From Lentibacter sp. (GTDB taxonomy: Bacteria; Pseudomonadota; Alphaproteobacteria; Rhodobacterales; Rhodobacteraceae), in NCBI GenBank assembly GCA_016744435.1, contig JADGEJ010000017.1, forward strand, positions 1 to 64,000: a stretch of DNA of 64,000 nt. Direction: 5' to 3'. Positions 35,006-44,908 of this stretch are shown piece after piece. The position numbers were made by a program, and so were the translations under genes. The first letter of the stretch is position 1; each line of letters starts with the position of its first letter. The notes beneath the pieces are model-generated. The model worked only from the letters and a program-made list of their open reading frames with translations, made no database searches and was not told the DNA's origin.

Positions 35006-37156
35006 ATGACAGCCCGCACAGACCGCGTTGAAAGAGCCAACCTGCAAGTTGATGCGGGGCTTGCCCGCTTTGTCGAGGAGGCCGCTTTGCCCGGCACAGG
35101 CCTTGAGCCAGGCGCGTTCTGGAGCGGCTTTGCGGCGATGCTCGCAGACCTCACACCAAAGAACAGCAGGCTGCTCAACAAACGTGAGGCGCTGCAACGC
35201 CAGATCGACGCTTGGCATGCCGGCAATCGCAAAAAACCGCATGACCATGAGGCTTACAAAGCGTTCCTGATGGAGATCGGCTATTTGCTGCCTGAGGGTG
35301 GTGACTTTGAGATCACCACGCAGAATGTTGACCCCGAGATCGCGCAGGTGCCCGGTGCGCAGCTTGTGGTGCCGATCACCAATGCGCGCTATGCGCTCAA
35401 CGCCGCCAATGCCCGTTGGGGCAGTCTTTATGACACGCTTTACGGCACCGACGCTATGGGCCTGCCGCTGCCAAAAGGGGCCTATGACAAGGGCCGCGGC
35501 GCGCGGGTTGTGGCACGCGCGCGGGTGTTTCTTGACGAGGCTTTCCCGATTGTCGGCACAAGCCACGCCGATGCGCGGCGCTACCACGTGCAGGGCGGCG
35601 CGCTGCTGGTTGATGACATGCCGCTCGCCGCGCCTGAGAAGTTTGTCGGCTATAAGGGCCGCGCCAAAGCGCCTGACGCGGTGCTGCTGCGCAACAACGG
35701 ATTGCACGTTGAACTGGTGTTTGACCGCGCCCACCCGATCGGCAGCCACGATCAGGCGCTGCTGGCCGATGTGCAGCTTGAGAGCGCTTTGTCGGCGATC
35801 ATGGATTGCGAAGACAGCGTGGCTTGTGTTGACGGCGAAGACAAAACCCAAGCCTATGCCAACTGGCTGGGCTTGATGAAGGGCGACTTGGAAGAGGTGA
35901 TCAGCAAAGGCGGGCGCGAGGCGACGCGCCGCTTGGCGGATGACCGCGTTTACACTGCGCCCGACGGGGGCGAATTGGTGCTTAAAGGGCGCGCGCTGAT
36001 GTGGGTGCGCAATGTTGGCCACCTGATGACAAACCCCGCCATTCTGGATGCGGAGGGCAACGAGGTTTTTGAAGGCCTGATGGACGCGGCCATGACCACG
36101 CTTATCGCGATGCACGACTTGCAGCGCGACAGCGGAAATTCGGTGCATGGCTCTGTTTACATTGTGAAACCCAAGATGCACGGGCCCGAAGAAGTTGCTT
36201 TTGCTGACGAGATATTCAGCCGTGTTGAGGGCCTTCTTGGCTTGCCTGCGAACACCGTCAAAATCGGGATCATGGACGAGGAACGCCGCACCTCTGTGAA
36301 CCTCAAGGCCTGTATTCGCGCCGCTCAAGCGCGGGTTGCCTTTATCAACACGGGCTTTTTGGACAGGACTGGCGACGAGATCCACACCTCGATGGAAGCA
36401 GGCGCGTTCAGCCGCAAAGACTTTATCAAGCGCAAGGGCTGGATCGGCGCATATGAGAACCTTAACGTCGATATCGGCCTTGAGTGTGGCCTCTCGGGGC
36501 GCGCGCAGATCGGCAAGGGCATGTGGGCGATGCCCGACATGATGGCGGCGATGCTTGAGCAGAAAGTCGAACACCCCAAAGCCGGCGCGACATGTGCTTG
36601 GGTGCCGTCGCCAACGGCGGCGACGCTGCATGCGCTGCACTACCACCGCGTTGATGTGCTCGCCGTGCAGGCCAAGCTCAAGGCAGGCGGGCGGCGGGCG
36701 CATGTTGACGGGCTGTTAGAGATCCCGCTGGCGACCTATCAGAAATGGACGGAAGCGCAGATCATGCGCGAAGTCGAGAACAACGCGCAGGGCATTCTGG
36801 GCTATGTTGTACGTTGGATTAACCAAGGCGTCGGCTGCTCGAAAGTGCCTGATATCAACGATGTAGGCCTGATGGAAGACCGCGCGACCTGCCGGATTAA
36901 CGCCCAGCACGTGGCCAATTGGCTGCATCATGGTGTGGTTGATGGACAGCAAGTCATGGGCGCGCTGCGTAAGATGGCCGAGGTTGTTGACGGGCAGAAC
37001 GCTGGCGATGCGGCCTATACGCCGATGGCGCCGGGCTTTGATGGCATCGCCTTTCAAGCCGCGACAGACTTGGTGTTCAAGGGCCGCGAGCAGCCTTCGG
37101 GCTACACCGAGCCCGTGCTGCACGCCCGCCGCCTTGAGCTGAAAGCCTCGCTCTAA
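35006..37156 (+). CDS. glcB: Malate synthase G
   Basis: It condenses glyoxylate with acetyl-CoA to malate in the glyoxylate shunt or glycolate use. At 716 aa it is the monomeric G isoform. Visible signatures are [21 protein letters not shown] (metal-site region), [32 protein letters not shown] and the C-terminal domain stretch [14 protein letters not shown] with [15 protein letters not shown]-like sequence. The ATG at 35006 has AAGGAGAG upstream. The stop overlaps the pcaB stop by 3 nt. No isocitrate lyase gene lies nearby. Confidence 0.96.
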   Translation: MTARTDRVERANLQVDAGLARFVEEAALPGTGLEPGAFWSGFAAMLADLTPKNSRLLNKREALQRQIDAWHAGNRKKPHDHEAYKAFLMEIGYLLPEGGDFEITTQNVDPEIAQVPGAQLVVPITNARYALNAANARWGSLYDTLYGTDAMGLPLPKGAYDKGRGARVVARARVFLDEAFPIVGTSHADARRYHVQGGALLVDDMPLAAPEKFVGYKGRAKAPDAVLLRNNGLHVELVFDRAHPIGSHDQALLADVQLESALSAIMDCEDSVACVDGEDKTQAYANWLGLMKGDLEEVISKGGREATRRLADDRVYTAPDGGELVLKGRALMWVRNVGHLMTNPAILDAEGNEVFEGLMDAAMTTLIAMHDLQRDSGNSVHGSVYIVKPKMHGPEEVAFADEIFSRVEGLLGLPANTVKIGIMDEERRTSVNLKACIRAAQARVAFINTGFLDRTGDEIHTSMEAGAFSRKDFIKRKGWIGAYENLNVDIGLECGLSGRAQIGKGMWAMPDMMAAMLEQKVEHPKAGATCAWVPSPTAATLHALHYHRVDVLAVQAKLKAGGRRAHVDGLLEIPLATYQKWTEAQIMREVENNAQGILGYVVRWINQGVGCSKVPDINDVGLMEDRATCRINAQHVANWLHHGVVDGQQVMGALRKMAEVVDGQNAGDAAYTPMAPGFDGIAFQAATDLVFKGREQPSGYTEPVLHARRLELKASL

Positions 37157-38481
37157 AGGGCTCTGACGGCTTTCACGAATGCGCGTGCTTCGTCAGGGGC
37201 CGCGCCGAGCGCATTTGTCGGGTTGAATATGTCGGCAATCGCGAGGTCAGGGTAGGCTTTGGCGGCAATGTCAGACAGCTCTTGTCCGGTTTCGCCGACT
37301 TGCTTGCAAAGCTCTTTAACGGCGGCTTGCGCCTCTGGGCGCGGCATGATCTCGGCAAGCGCGAAGCTGAGCGCTTCGGCGTAGATCAGGCCATTTCCTG
37401 CGGTCAAAGCGCCACGCATTGCCTCAGGGTTGGGGCTCAGCGAGCTTGACAGTTTTTCGGCATGGGCAAGCGCGGCACCCGTGCCAAGGATCAGTTGGGG
37501 CAGGGTGATCCACTCGGATATCCAAGCGGCGCCGTCACGCTGATGCGCGTGTGCGGCAGCGGCTTGCAGGGTGCTGTTAAGTCCGTTGGCCTGTGCGGCC
37601 AATGCGCAGATCACGCCAGCAGCGACGGGGTTTTGCTTCTGCGGCATGGTTGATGAGCCGCCGCTATTGCCAAGGGTCACTTCGGCGATTCCTGTCATGC
37701 TCAGATCACCTAGCTCAGCGGCCATTTTGGCCAGTGCGTTGGTCAGACGTGTGGCCCAAGCCGCAAGGCGCATGATGGACGTTCTGTCGCCGTGCCAACT
37801 GTGCGCAGGGTCTGTCAGGCCAAGGGCCTTGGCAAGTGCCGCACGTGTCTCTGAGGCCTTCGGGCCAAGGGCGGAAGATGTGCCCGCCGCACCGGAAAGG
37901 GACACCCAAAAAGCAGTGTTGCGTAGGCCTTCAGCCTCGCGGTGAAGCGCAAGTAAAGGCTGCCCCCAAGCGGCGACGACTGCGCCAAAACTTGTCGGAG
38001 TAGCGTGTTGCCCCCAGGTGCGCCCTGGCATAGGGGTTTTTGTATTTAAATCAGCTAGTTTCGCTAGGTTATTCAAGTGCTGCATTAAGTTTTTTTCAAG
38101 CACTTTGAAGGCTTGCTTGAGCCGTAGCATCAGGGCCGTGTCAAGGATGTCCTGCGAGGTTGCACCCCAGTGCAAATACTGCGCGTGTTCGGGGGCCTCA
38201 AGCGCTTTGCGCGCCGCAGCCAGAAGGGCCGGGATGCTGACGCCGTTAGCGCCAGTTGCTTCGGCAAGGCCAGCAGGATCAATTTGAATTTCCATACTGG
38301 CGCGGTGCAGGAAAGCGCCACTTTCAGCGGGGATTACTCCAAGCTCGCCCTGTACCTTGGCGAGCGCGCCTTCGACCAGCAAAAGCGCGCGCATTTCCGC
38401 GCTGTCGGTGAACAAGCGGCCGAGCTCTCCTGTGGGGAAAAGCTTGGCCAAATGCTGGCTTTCAAAAACAGATGCAGCCAT
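37153..38481 (-). CDS. pcaB: 3-carboxy-cis,cis-muconate cycloisomerase (PcaB)
   Basis: A fumarase/aspartase superfamily enzyme of the protocatechuate branch of the beta-ketoadipate pathway. The superfamily signature [16 protein letters not shown] is present, with [14 protein letters not shown] and [17 protein letters not shown] typical of PcaB rather than of PurB or ArgH. The 442-aa length fits. Its start overlaps the pcaD stop by one base. No pcaG, pcaH or pcaC lies in this window, so the rest of the pathway must be elsewhere. Confidence 0.92.
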   Translation of the reverse strand: MAASVFESQHLAKLFPTGELGRLFTDSAEMRALLLVEGALAKVQGELGVIPAESGAFLHRASMEIQIDPAGLAEATGANGVSIPALLAAARKALEAPEHAQYLHWGATSQDILDTALMLRLKQAFKVLEKNLMQHLNNLAKLADLNTKTPMPGRTWGQHATPTSFGAVVAAWGQPLLALHREAEGLRNTAFWVSLSGAAGTSSALGPKASETRAALAKALGLTDPAHSWHGDRTSIMRLAAWATRLTNALAKMAAELGDLSMTGIAEVTLGNSGGSSTMPQKQNPVAAGVICALAAQANGLNSTLQAAAAHAHQRDGAAWISEWITLPQLILGTGAALAHAEKLSSSLSPNPEAMRGALTAGNGLIYAEALSFALAEIMPRPEAQAAVKELCKQVGETGQELSDIAAKAYPDLAIADIFNPTNALGAAPDEARAFVKAVRAL

Positions 38482-39269
38482 CAGATGTGACCTGTCTCTT
38501 TGAGAAAAGTGGTCAGCAAATGCGCATAGGCTTCGGGCTGCTCAACGCAGGGCAGGTGGCCTGCGCCGCGCAGAAGCTCAAAGCGTGATCCGGGGATCAG
38601 CTCTGCGGTTTCACGCACCAGATCAGGCGGGGTCGAGCCGTCTTCACTGCCTGCAATTGCCAGTGTTGGCAGGCGCAGGCCAGACGTCGGCGTGATAAAG
38701 TCGGCGCCCGCGATGGCGGCGCAACAGCCGATGTAGCCCTCTTGTGGCTGCCGCTCCATCATGTGTTGCCACGCGAGCATGTCGCTTGTCTGGCGGAAAG
38801 GCTTGGAGAACCACCGCTCCATTGTAGGTGCGGCGAGGGCCTTGATCCCGCCCGCTTCAATCGCGGCGATGCGCTCGGCCCACATGTCGCGTGTGCCGAT
38901 CTTGGCGGCGGTGTTTGACACGACCATAGCGCGCATCAGGTCGAGTCGCTTGGCCGCCAACCCCTGCGCGATCAGCCCGCCGATCGAGAGGCCGACGAAG
39001 AGGCAGTCTTTGACGTTCAAGTGATCAAGCAACTGCTCGGCGTCGCGCACCAGCGCGCCCATGCTGTAGGGGCCGGGCGGGGCGTCTGACAGGCCGTGGC
39101 CGCGCTTGTCATAGCGGATAAGGCGCAGGCCATCGGGCAGATAGGGCAAGACTGAATCCCAGAGCCGCATGTCTGTGCCCAGTGAGTTGGCGAACACCAC
39201 AGGTGCGCCGCCCTCAGGGCCGTCGACGCGGTAGTGCAGGTTGATACCATCTAGGTTTGCTATGTGCAT
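38481..39269 (-). CDS. pcaD: 3-oxoadipate enol-lactonase (PcaD)
   Basis: An alpha/beta hydrolase of 262 aa that opens the enol-lactone to beta-ketoadipate. The oxyanion-hole and fold start is VVFANSLGTDMRLWDSVLPYL, the nucleophile elbow is FVGLSIGGLIAQGLA (Ser), and the catalytic His lies in GAGHLPCVEQPEAYA. RYDKRGHGLSDAPPGPYS is the typical PcaD strand. It is coupled to pcaB and lies 8 bp downstream of the EEP gene. Confidence 0.92.
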   Translation of the reverse strand: MHIANLDGINLHYRVDGPEGGAPVVFANSLGTDMRLWDSVLPYLPDGLRLIRYDKRGHGLSDAPPGPYSMGALVRDAEQLLDHLNVKDCLFVGLSIGGLIAQGLAAKRLDLMRAMVVSNTAAKIGTRDMWAERIAAIEAGGIKALAAPTMERWFSKPFRQTSDMLAWQHMMERQPQEGYIGCCAAIAGADFITPTSGLRLPTLAIAGSEDGSTPPDLVRETAELIPGSRFELLRGAGHLPCVEQPEAYAHLLTTFLKETGHI

Positions 39270-39277
39270 AAGTCAGA

Positions 39278-40507
39278 TTACCTTTTTAACTCAGATGTAT
39301 CAGGGCTGTTTTTGATGTGGATATGTGCGATGATCTGGCCGTGGTCTGACGCCAGTTTGTTGTAGGGCGCTTCGGGGTGCGAGCCGTCGGTTATGTGGTC
39401 ATTGAAGACAGAGAAATACTCCATCTCACCAAGCGAGCCGGGGCTTTCGGGCAAGAAGTGATGCGACAGGAATATCTGGTCGATCGACTCGTAGACGCCG
39501 CCAAAAGCCGAGGTATAGACCATGTCGCGCAGGGACTGGCGCACAAAAAGCTTCTCGGCGGAATGCAGGCGGAGCTGCTCAATCTGGGTGCTGATCGCCG
39601 TGCTTTCCTCTTCGCTGTAGCGGTCGCCATAGTTTTCGGCGTCATGGCGCAACATCCATTGGTAGTTTTTGAACGGCGTTTCACCGGCGATTATCTCGGA
39701 GCTGACAGCATGTTCCCCATCGTTAAAATCACCGAGAACCATGACAGGATTGCCTGCCTTTAGCTCGGCGACGATCTCGCGACGCAGCACCCAAGCCTCG
39801 GCCATACGGCGGGTGGCGGCACGAAGCGAGCCAAGGGCGCGGCCAACCGCGTCGTAGTTTGGCAAGTCTTGCTCGGGGGCAAAATCTGCTCCCTTTGGGG
39901 TGATGTATTCGCCAAGTTTTGACTTCAGGTGGCAGTTGAACACCGTGACAACCTGCTCGCCGATGGGCACCCGCACTTTCAAAATGGGCCGTGAGAGCCG
40001 CTTGATACGAAAGAAACCAGCTTCGCCCGCATCAAGCCCACGAAGGGGCGTAAAAGGGATATCAAGAGGCTCTGGCAAATCTTGGATAATCACCGGAGGC
40101 TCGGCAAAGCCAAAGCGCGACAGGACAGCCACGCCGGGGCGGCGCGCACCGGGCACGCCTGCGTCAGCGGCATTGGGCGCAAAGGCGAGGGCGGCGTCAG
40201 CATAGGAGCTGACAGCGAGCTTGCGGAAAATAGCGCGGCGGTGGTAACGCTTTGATTTGTCGGGGATTGTTGCATCATTGAGAGCATCAGCGCGGCTGTT
40301 CACTTCGCTGACCACCGCCTCAAGCGCTTCTAGCTCAAAGATCTCCTGGAAGCAGACAATGTCAGCGTCCATCGACAGCACCTGGTCTGCCATCCAGTCT
40401 TCTTTCCAAGCGTATTCTTCGGGCGTGTATTGTTGGAACTGGTAATACTCGCGGTCTGCACCGATGAGGTTTTTCACGTTAAATGAGGCAATGGTAAAAC
40501 GGGTCAT
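39278..40507 (-). CDS. Endonuclease/exonuclease/phosphatase (EEP) family protein
   Basis: The EEP fold is seen from the N-terminal IASFNVKNLIG, DADIVCFQEIFELEALE (metal-binding Glu), VTVFNCHLKSKLG, MVLGDFNDGEHAV (catalytic Asp and Asn) and ASDHGQIIAHIHI (catalytic Asp-His). The 409-aa protein has no signal peptide. The substrate could be nucleic acid or a phosphoester; sequence does not decide. It sits between the dehydratase and pcaD genes in one operon-like run. Confidence 0.85.
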   Translation of the reverse strand: MTRFTIASFNVKNLIGADREYYQFQQYTPEEYAWKEDWMADQVLSMDADIVCFQEIFELEALEAVVSEVNSRADALNDATIPDKSKRYHRRAIFRKLAVSSYADAALAFAPNAADAGVPGARRPGVAVLSRFGFAEPPVIIQDLPEPLDIPFTPLRGLDAGEAGFFRIKRLSRPILKVRVPIGEQVVTVFNCHLKSKLGEYITPKGADFAPEQDLPNYDAVGRALGSLRAATRRMAEAWVLRREIVAELKAGNPVMVLGDFNDGEHAVSSEIIAGETPFKNYQWMLRHDAENYGDRYSEEESTAISTQIEQLRLHSAEKLFVRQSLRDMVYTSAFGGVYESIDQIFLSHHFLPESPGSLGEMEYFSVFNDHITDGSHPEAPYNKLASDHGQIIAHIHIKNSPDTSELKR

Positions 40508-40573
40508 GGCGCGCCTTTGGGTTACTGAAATTTTGCAACCATCGTCCGTCGCAAGGCCGAGCCTGTCAACCGC

Positions 40574-41542
40574 TCAGAGCGTTGCGAGGGTTTGGGCGAA
40601 GACATCGGCGTCGACGTTGCCGCCAGTGCAGACGGCTATGAGGTTGGGAGCATCAGATTTGTCAGCGTGGAAAAGCGCCGCTGCGAGGCCGACAGCGCCA
40701 CCCGGTTCCACCACGATCTTGAGCCGTTGAAAGGCCAGCGCTGCTGCTTTGAGGGCTTCCTCTTCGGTCACGATAACGGCTTCGCCACAGAGCCTGAGCA
40801 TGATCGGGAAGGTCATCTCGCCCGGGGCTGGTGTGATGATCGCGTCGCAGAGCGAGCCCGAAAGCTTCGCGTTGGTTTCGATCTTGCCAGACTTGAGCGA
40901 GCGCGCGACATCGTCAAAGCCTTCGGGTTCGCAGGGGCGCACGGAGTAGCCGGGCGCATCAGCCTCTAGCGCTAGGGCGATGCCCGAAGTCAGGCCGCCA
41001 CCGCCGCAGCAGACAAAAACGTCAGCCTGTTCAATGCCTTGCGCGCGTGCATCAGCCGCGATTTCAAGCCCGGCAGTGCCTTGCCCGGCGATAACTTGTG
41101 GCTCGTCATAGGGCTTGATCAGGGTTAGGCCGCGCTCACGTGCGAGTTTGGCACCAATGGCGTCGCGGTCTTGGGAGCCGCGCTCATAGAGCACGACTTC
41201 TGCGCCCAAAGCGCGGGTGTTGGCGATTTTGAGTTTTGGAGCATCAGAGGGCATGACGATAACCGCAGGCACGCCGTGCAGTTTCGCGGCGTAGGCCACA
41301 CCTTGGGCATGGTTGCCTGAAGAAAACGCGATAACGCCACTTTCCCGCGTCTCGGGCGCGAGGGCGGTCAAGGCCGACCAACCGCCGCGAAACTTGAACG
41401 AACCGGTGTGTTGCAAGCACTCGGGCTTAACGAACACGGGTTTGCCCGCGATCTCGTCAAGAAAGGGCGAGCTTAAAAGTGGCGTGCGGCGCGCGTGGCC
41501 TTCAAGGCGTGCTGCGGCTGCGCGGATCATCTCTATGTTCAT
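40574..41542 (-). CDS. PLP-dependent threonine/serine dehydratase-like enzyme
   Basis: A fold-type II PLP enzyme. The Schiff-base lysine lies in HTGSFKFRGGWSAL, the cofactor phosphate loop is CCGGGGLTSGIALAL, and the C-terminal serine motif is IAVCTGGNVDADVF. At 322 aa without an ACT domain it fits catabolic threonine dehydratase or serine racemase. The ATG at 41542 overlaps the hydrolase stop (ATGA). Whether it acts on Thr, Ser or hydroxyaspartate cannot be told. Confidence 0.88.
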   Translation of the reverse strand: MNIEMIRAAAARLEGHARRTPLLSSPFLDEIAGKPVFVKPECLQHTGSFKFRGGWSALTALAPETRESGVIAFSSGNHAQGVAYAAKLHGVPAVIVMPSDAPKLKIANTRALGAEVVLYERGSQDRDAIGAKLARERGLTLIKPYDEPQVIAGQGTAGLEIAADARAQGIEQADVFVCCGGGGLTSGIALALEADAPGYSVRPCEPEGFDDVARSLKSGKIETNAKLSGSLCDAIITPAPGEMTFPIMLRLCGEAVIVTEEEALKAAALAFQRLKIVVEPGGAVGLAAALFHADKSDAPNLIAVCTGGNVDADVFAQTLATL

Positions 41543-42369
41543 AGCTGGGCTGTCCATGTGGTAAGGGCTTTGAGCGCTTCAGGCTCGTCAAGGTAAGGCA
41601 CGTGGCCACGATCGGCAACTTCAGCGGCGATCATCTCGGGGATATGTGCCTGCATTTCGGCAAAGACAGCAGGCGTCAGCAGGTTGGAGTTTGCCCCGCG
41701 CAACGCGCAAATCGGCAGGCCTTTGAGCATGTCAAACAGCGGCCACAAGTCAGGCAGCTCGGTGTCGAGCGCGGCCAGAACGCCTTGGCGCAGGGCAGGG
41801 TCATAGGTCAGCGACAGGCCATCATCTGTCTCGTCAAAGAGGCGCGAGACTTCCTCACGAAAGCGGCTTATCGGAACGTTATCAAAGCCTTGGGCAAGGT
41901 CTGGCCAGACTTCGAGCAGCGCCGCATAGGTTTTGTGTGAGGGTCTTTTGCCGATCACATCACCGATGCGCTGAAGGCCCACGCGGCTAAGTTCGGGGCC
42001 AACATCGTTCAACGCCACGCCCAACAGGCGATCGCGCGCTGTCGCGGCAAGTGTCATGGCGATCAGCCCGCCGCGGGATGTTCCGAGGATGGCTGCTTTT
42101 GGCAAGTCAAGGTGGTCAAGCAGCTCCAGCATGTCGCGCGCTTCAACGAGGGGCGTATATGTTGCCGGATCGGCCCAGTCAGAGCGACCACGCCCGCGAT
42201 AGTCGGGGCGGATCAGGCGGAAATCCTCAAGGTGCGGCGCGATAAAGTCAAAGTCGCGATGGCTGCGGGTGAGGCCGGCCAAGCACAGGATCGGCGCGCC
42301 AGCCCCGCTTAGCGAGGGTGTGTCTTCATAGAAGATGCGGATTTTATCGGATGTGACGAACTCTGGCAT
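41539..42369 (-). CDS. Alpha/beta hydrolase
   Basis: A 276-aa hydrolase with LCLAGLTRSHRDFD (oxyanion region), IRPDYRGRGRSDWADPATY, nucleophile elbow AAILGTSRGGLIAMTLA (Ser), and catalytic His in DRGHVPYLDEPEAL. It resembles enol-lactonase or haloperoxidase-like hydrolases, but the substrate is unknown. The gene is coupled to the downstream dehydratase by a 4-nt overlap. Confidence 0.88.
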   Translation of the reverse strand: MPEFVTSDKIRIFYEDTPSLSGAGAPILCLAGLTRSHRDFDFIAPHLEDFRLIRPDYRGRGRSDWADPATYTPLVEARDMLELLDHLDLPKAAILGTSRGGLIAMTLAATARDRLLGVALNDVGPELSRVGLQRIGDVIGKRPSHKTYAALLEVWPDLAQGFDNVPISRFREEVSRLFDETDDGLSLTYDPALRQGVLAALDTELPDLWPLFDMLKGLPICALRGANSNLLTPAVFAEMQAHIPEMIAAEVADRGHVPYLDEPEALKALTTWTAQL

Positions 42370-42373
42370 ATCA

Positions 42374-42559
42374 TCAGCGCTTTATCAGTGAGGGCAATGT
42401 GGGGAGGTCGGTGAACTCGTGGTCGGGCGTGCCGGGGAGGCGGTCTTGCGGCATGTCGAGGCGGTTAACCCAAGCAGTTTCAGAGCCATAGGCGGCCACG
42501 TCAAACAATGTGCCGTAGGCGTCAAACACGCAGGTTGTTACTGTGGTGGTGGTCATCAT
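42374..42559 (-). pseudogene. Remnant of type II haloacid dehalogenase, internal deletion
   Basis: A 61-codon open frame starts at ATG ATG (42559/42556) with GGGGAAG upstream. Residues 1-20 (VTTCVFDAYGTLFDVAA) are the start of a type II 2-haloacid dehalogenase and include the nucleophile Asp. They are joined in frame to the enzyme's C-terminal segment (ETAWVNRLDMPQDRLPG, TPDHEFTDLPTLPSL). About 160 central residues are missing. The stub keeps its start and stop, 4 bp before the hydrolase gene. Confidence 0.8.
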
Positions 42560-42737
42560 CGCTTCCCCAAGAGTGATAAGGGGAGCTTGTCGCGCAGATT
42601 GGCAAAGGTCAACCACCAGACGCTGGTTAGCATCGGTTTGCATTCTGCCTGTTGCCTGTTTACGTTCCGCGCGAGTTTGAGGCTGTGCATGCAACGTGGC
42701 CTCGGAATAGAATTTCAGGACAAGAACAGGAAACCTA

Positions 42738-43166
42738 ATGAGCCAAGTAAAATCAGGCGATACAGTGAGCATTCACTACACCGGAACCCTCAAAGACGGC
42801 AGCGTGTTTGACTCTAGCGAAGGCCGCGAGCCTTTGGAGTTTGCGGTTGGCTCCGGCCAGATCATCCCGGGCCTTGACGTTGCGTTGCCCGGCATGAGCG
42901 TGGGCGACAAGAAGCGCGTCGAGATCGCTCCGGAAGACGCTTACGGCCCCGTACACGAAGAAGCGCGCCAAGAGGTGCCACGCACAGACATCCCATCCGA
43001 GATCGAGCTGGAAATCGGCGCACAACTTCAGGCCCGCAACGAGCGCGGCGAAGTCATGGCGCTGACGGTTGTCGCCGTGGCCGAAGAGACTGTCACGCTT
43101 GACGCCAACCACGCACTGGCCGGCAAAGACCTGATCTTTGACATCGAGCTTGTCTCGATCGGCTGA
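42738..43166 (+). CDS. FKBP-type peptidyl-prolyl isomerase (SlyD-like)
   Basis: The 142-aa protein has the FKBP core HYTGTLKDGSVFDSSEGREP, FAVGSGQIIPGLDVAL and KRVEIAPEDAYGPV. A flap insert follows (QEVPRTDIPSEIELEIGAQL) as in SlyD, and the C-terminal FDIELVSIG closes it. It lacks SlyD's His-rich metal tail. The start has AGGAAAC upstream. It is a cytosolic folding enzyme. Confidence 0.9.
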   Translation: MSQVKSGDTVSIHYTGTLKDGSVFDSSEGREPLEFAVGSGQIIPGLDVALPGMSVGDKKRVEIAPEDAYGPVHEEARQEVPRTDIPSEIELEIGAQLQARNERGEVMALTVVAVAEETVTLDANHALAGKDLIFDIELVSIG

Positions 43167-43195
43167 GGCGTACTCCGCAACATAAACCTAAGAGA

Positions 43196-43612
43196 TTGGA
43201 CCTGCCGTTCATGCGCCACGCAGCGAACGGCCTGTGTGGATGTATATGGACCCCGCCTGTGCAGTTTGAGCTGGCTGAAAACACGCGAGAAACTGTGACA
43301 CACTGGATCAAGTCTCCGGAAATGATCGGATGCCAGTTCATGTTCCCCAGCCGGTTTTATGACCGCCCGCACATATCAACACGCCAGTATGGGCGTTTGG
43401 TTCGGAATTGGGTTGTTTCGATTGGCCTCGAACCCAGCGGCTATGGTGCGCACTCTATGCGTCGAACGAAGGTGGCGGAAATCTACCGGACGACAGGCAG
43501 CCTGCGTGCCGTACAGCTTTTGCTTGGCCACACAAAGGTCGATAGCACCGTCAGATATCTGGGGGTCGAGCTCGAAGATGCGCTGAGCATTTCTGAGCAA
43601 ATCGACATCTGA
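43196..43612 (+). pseudogene. C-terminal fragment of a tyrosine recombinase/integrase
   Basis: Residues from about 22 on match the catalytic half of a phage/transposon-type integrase: PVQFELAENTRE, YGRLVRNWVVSIGLEP, HSMRRTKVAEIY (catalytic Arg), LLLGHTKVDSTVRYLG (His and Tyr). The first catalytic Arg and the whole N-terminal arm are missing, and the first 20 codons show no similarity that I can recognise. It marks the left edge of the thiamine gene block. Confidence 0.75.
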
Positions 43613-43973
43613 GAAATTTGGCGAACTGCAGGTGCTATTCGCCATTTTGAAGCGGTCCTAATCGTTTGCGACCTCCTTCGGCAGAGGAGAGACCAGTCAA
43701 AAAATCAAGGCGCAAATACATCGGCAATATTCAGAGACTTCTCGTAGTAAGTTGAAGGTAAACTACCACGGAACTTGATCTTCGAGAACAAACGCGACGC
43801 AGCGCCCCATCAATCACAAAGCAGTTGCTGTGAAGAGATCAAACGATAAGTTCAATTTTTTGTTGGCTGGCGGCCTTTTTCGGGAATCTACTACACAAAT
43901 TTGCCAAGCAATTTTGCCGATAATTTATCCGTTTGACGATTGCGGACGATCCATCTACCAATCGAACTGAAAT
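43613..43973 (+). other. Gene-free stretch before the TPP riboswitch
   Basis: No supported ORF. The stretch is AT-rich compared with its neighbours, consistent with an island junction and the promoter of the thiamine operon. A short hairpin GGCGAA/TTCGCC lies just after the integrase remnant (43619-43646). Confidence 0.5.
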
Positions 43974-44121
43974 CTGTTGGGGTGCCCGTTTCCGGGCTGA
44001 GATGCACAAGCTGCGAACCCATTGAACCTGAACCGGTTAGGACCGGCGGAGGGAACAGTTTGCGGACCTTGCGTCCGTTCTGGTCTGCGCCCTTTCTCGT
44101 CCTGACCCCTGAACCAAGGGG
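43974..44121 (+). promoter_or_regulatory. TPP riboswitch (THI element) with SD-sequestering hairpin
   Basis: The aptamer at about 43976-44056 shows the full thi-box order: GGGGTGCCCG, GGGCTGAGATGCAC, AACCCATTGAACCTGA, CCGGTTAGGACCGGCGGAGG. Downstream CCCCT (44106-44110) pairs with AGGGG (44117-44121), which is the ribosome site of thiD at 44129. This indicates repression of translation when thiamine pyrophosphate is bound. It controls the whole thi operon through coupled genes. Confidence 0.93.
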
Positions 44122-44128
44122 CTATGAC

Positions 44129-44908
44129 ATGGCAGCTAAGGCGTTAACGATTGCCGGATCCGACTCTGGTGGCGGTGCTGGTATTCAGGCGGATCTCAAA
44201 GCTTTTTCAGCAATGGGTGTCTATGGTGCCTCTGTTGTAACGGCGGTTACGGCACAGAATACCGAAGCCGTTTCAGCCATTTATCCGATCCCCGATGATG
44301 TTGTTGCCGCACAGATCAAAGCTGTTTTGGATGACATTCAGGTTGATGCGATCAAGATCGGCATGCTGGGAACACCGTCGCTGATCAAAGCGGTTGCTGA
44401 CGCCTTGATTGGCTATGAAGGTCCGATTGTGCTGGACCCTGTGATGGTCGCCAAATCAGGCGACACGCTGCTGGCAGATAGCGCGATTGCCGCGTTGAAG
44501 TCGTCGCTTTTTGGACGTGCGACAGTGTTAACACCCAATCTGCCCGAAGCCACAAAACTGGTGGGCGAAGGCCCACCGCAAGCGCAGGCGAAGGCGCTTC
44601 TACAACTCGGCGTGGGCGCAGTTTTGATGAAGGGCGGACACGCTAACGGAGAGATTTGCACCGATCATCTGGTGTCGCAAACGGGGACACAGAACTTTTC
44701 GGCACAGCGTGTGAACACGCGCAATACTCATGGCACTGGGTGCTCCTACTCCTCTGCAATTGCGGCGGGTTTGGCCCAAGGGATGGCACTGAATGATGCG
44801 GTGTCGCGTGCTCATACGTGGCTGCATCAAGCGATATTGCGTGCCGATGAATTAGACGTTGGGCAAGGTCACGGCCCCGTTCATCACTTTCACGCACTTT
44901 GGACATGA
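44129..44908 (+). CDS. thiD: HMP / HMP-phosphate kinase (ThiD)
   Basis: ThiD phosphorylates hydroxymethylpyrimidine twice to the diphosphate used by ThiE. The ribokinase-like motifs are ALTIAGSDSGGGAGIQADLK at the N-terminus, LDPVMVAKSGD, VLMKGGH and the ATP-site NTRNTHGTGCSYSSAIAA. The ATG at 44129 follows the AAGGGG that the riboswitch hairpin can mask. The longer frame from 43940 runs through the riboswitch and is not real. Its stop overlaps the thiO start (ATGA). Confidence 0.95.
   Translation: MAAKALTIAGSDSGGGAGIQADLKAFSAMGVYGASVVTAVTAQNTEAVSAIYPIPDDVVAAQIKAVLDDIQVDAIKIGMLGTPSLIKAVADALIGYEGPIVLDPVMVAKSGDTLLADSAIAALKSSLFGRATVLTPNLPEATKLVGEGPPQAQAKALLQLGVGAVLMKGGHANGEICTDHLVSQTGTQNFSAQRVNTRNTHGTGCSYSSAIAAGLAQGMALNDAVSRAHTWLHQAILRADELDVGQGHGPVHHFHALWT

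Noticed and set aside
34804-35232. 143-codon N-terminal extension of pepN
   Set aside because: It overlaps the divergent glcB gene and lies outside the family start.
34895-36703. 600-codon open frame on the minus strand opposite glcB
   Set aside because: It is an antisense shadow of malate synthase, which has clear motifs, a good ribosome site and normal length. The antisense frame has no recognisable domain.
43940-44128. Upstream extension of thiD by 63 codons
   Set aside because: The extension runs through the TPP riboswitch and lacks a ribosome site; the family starts at 44129.
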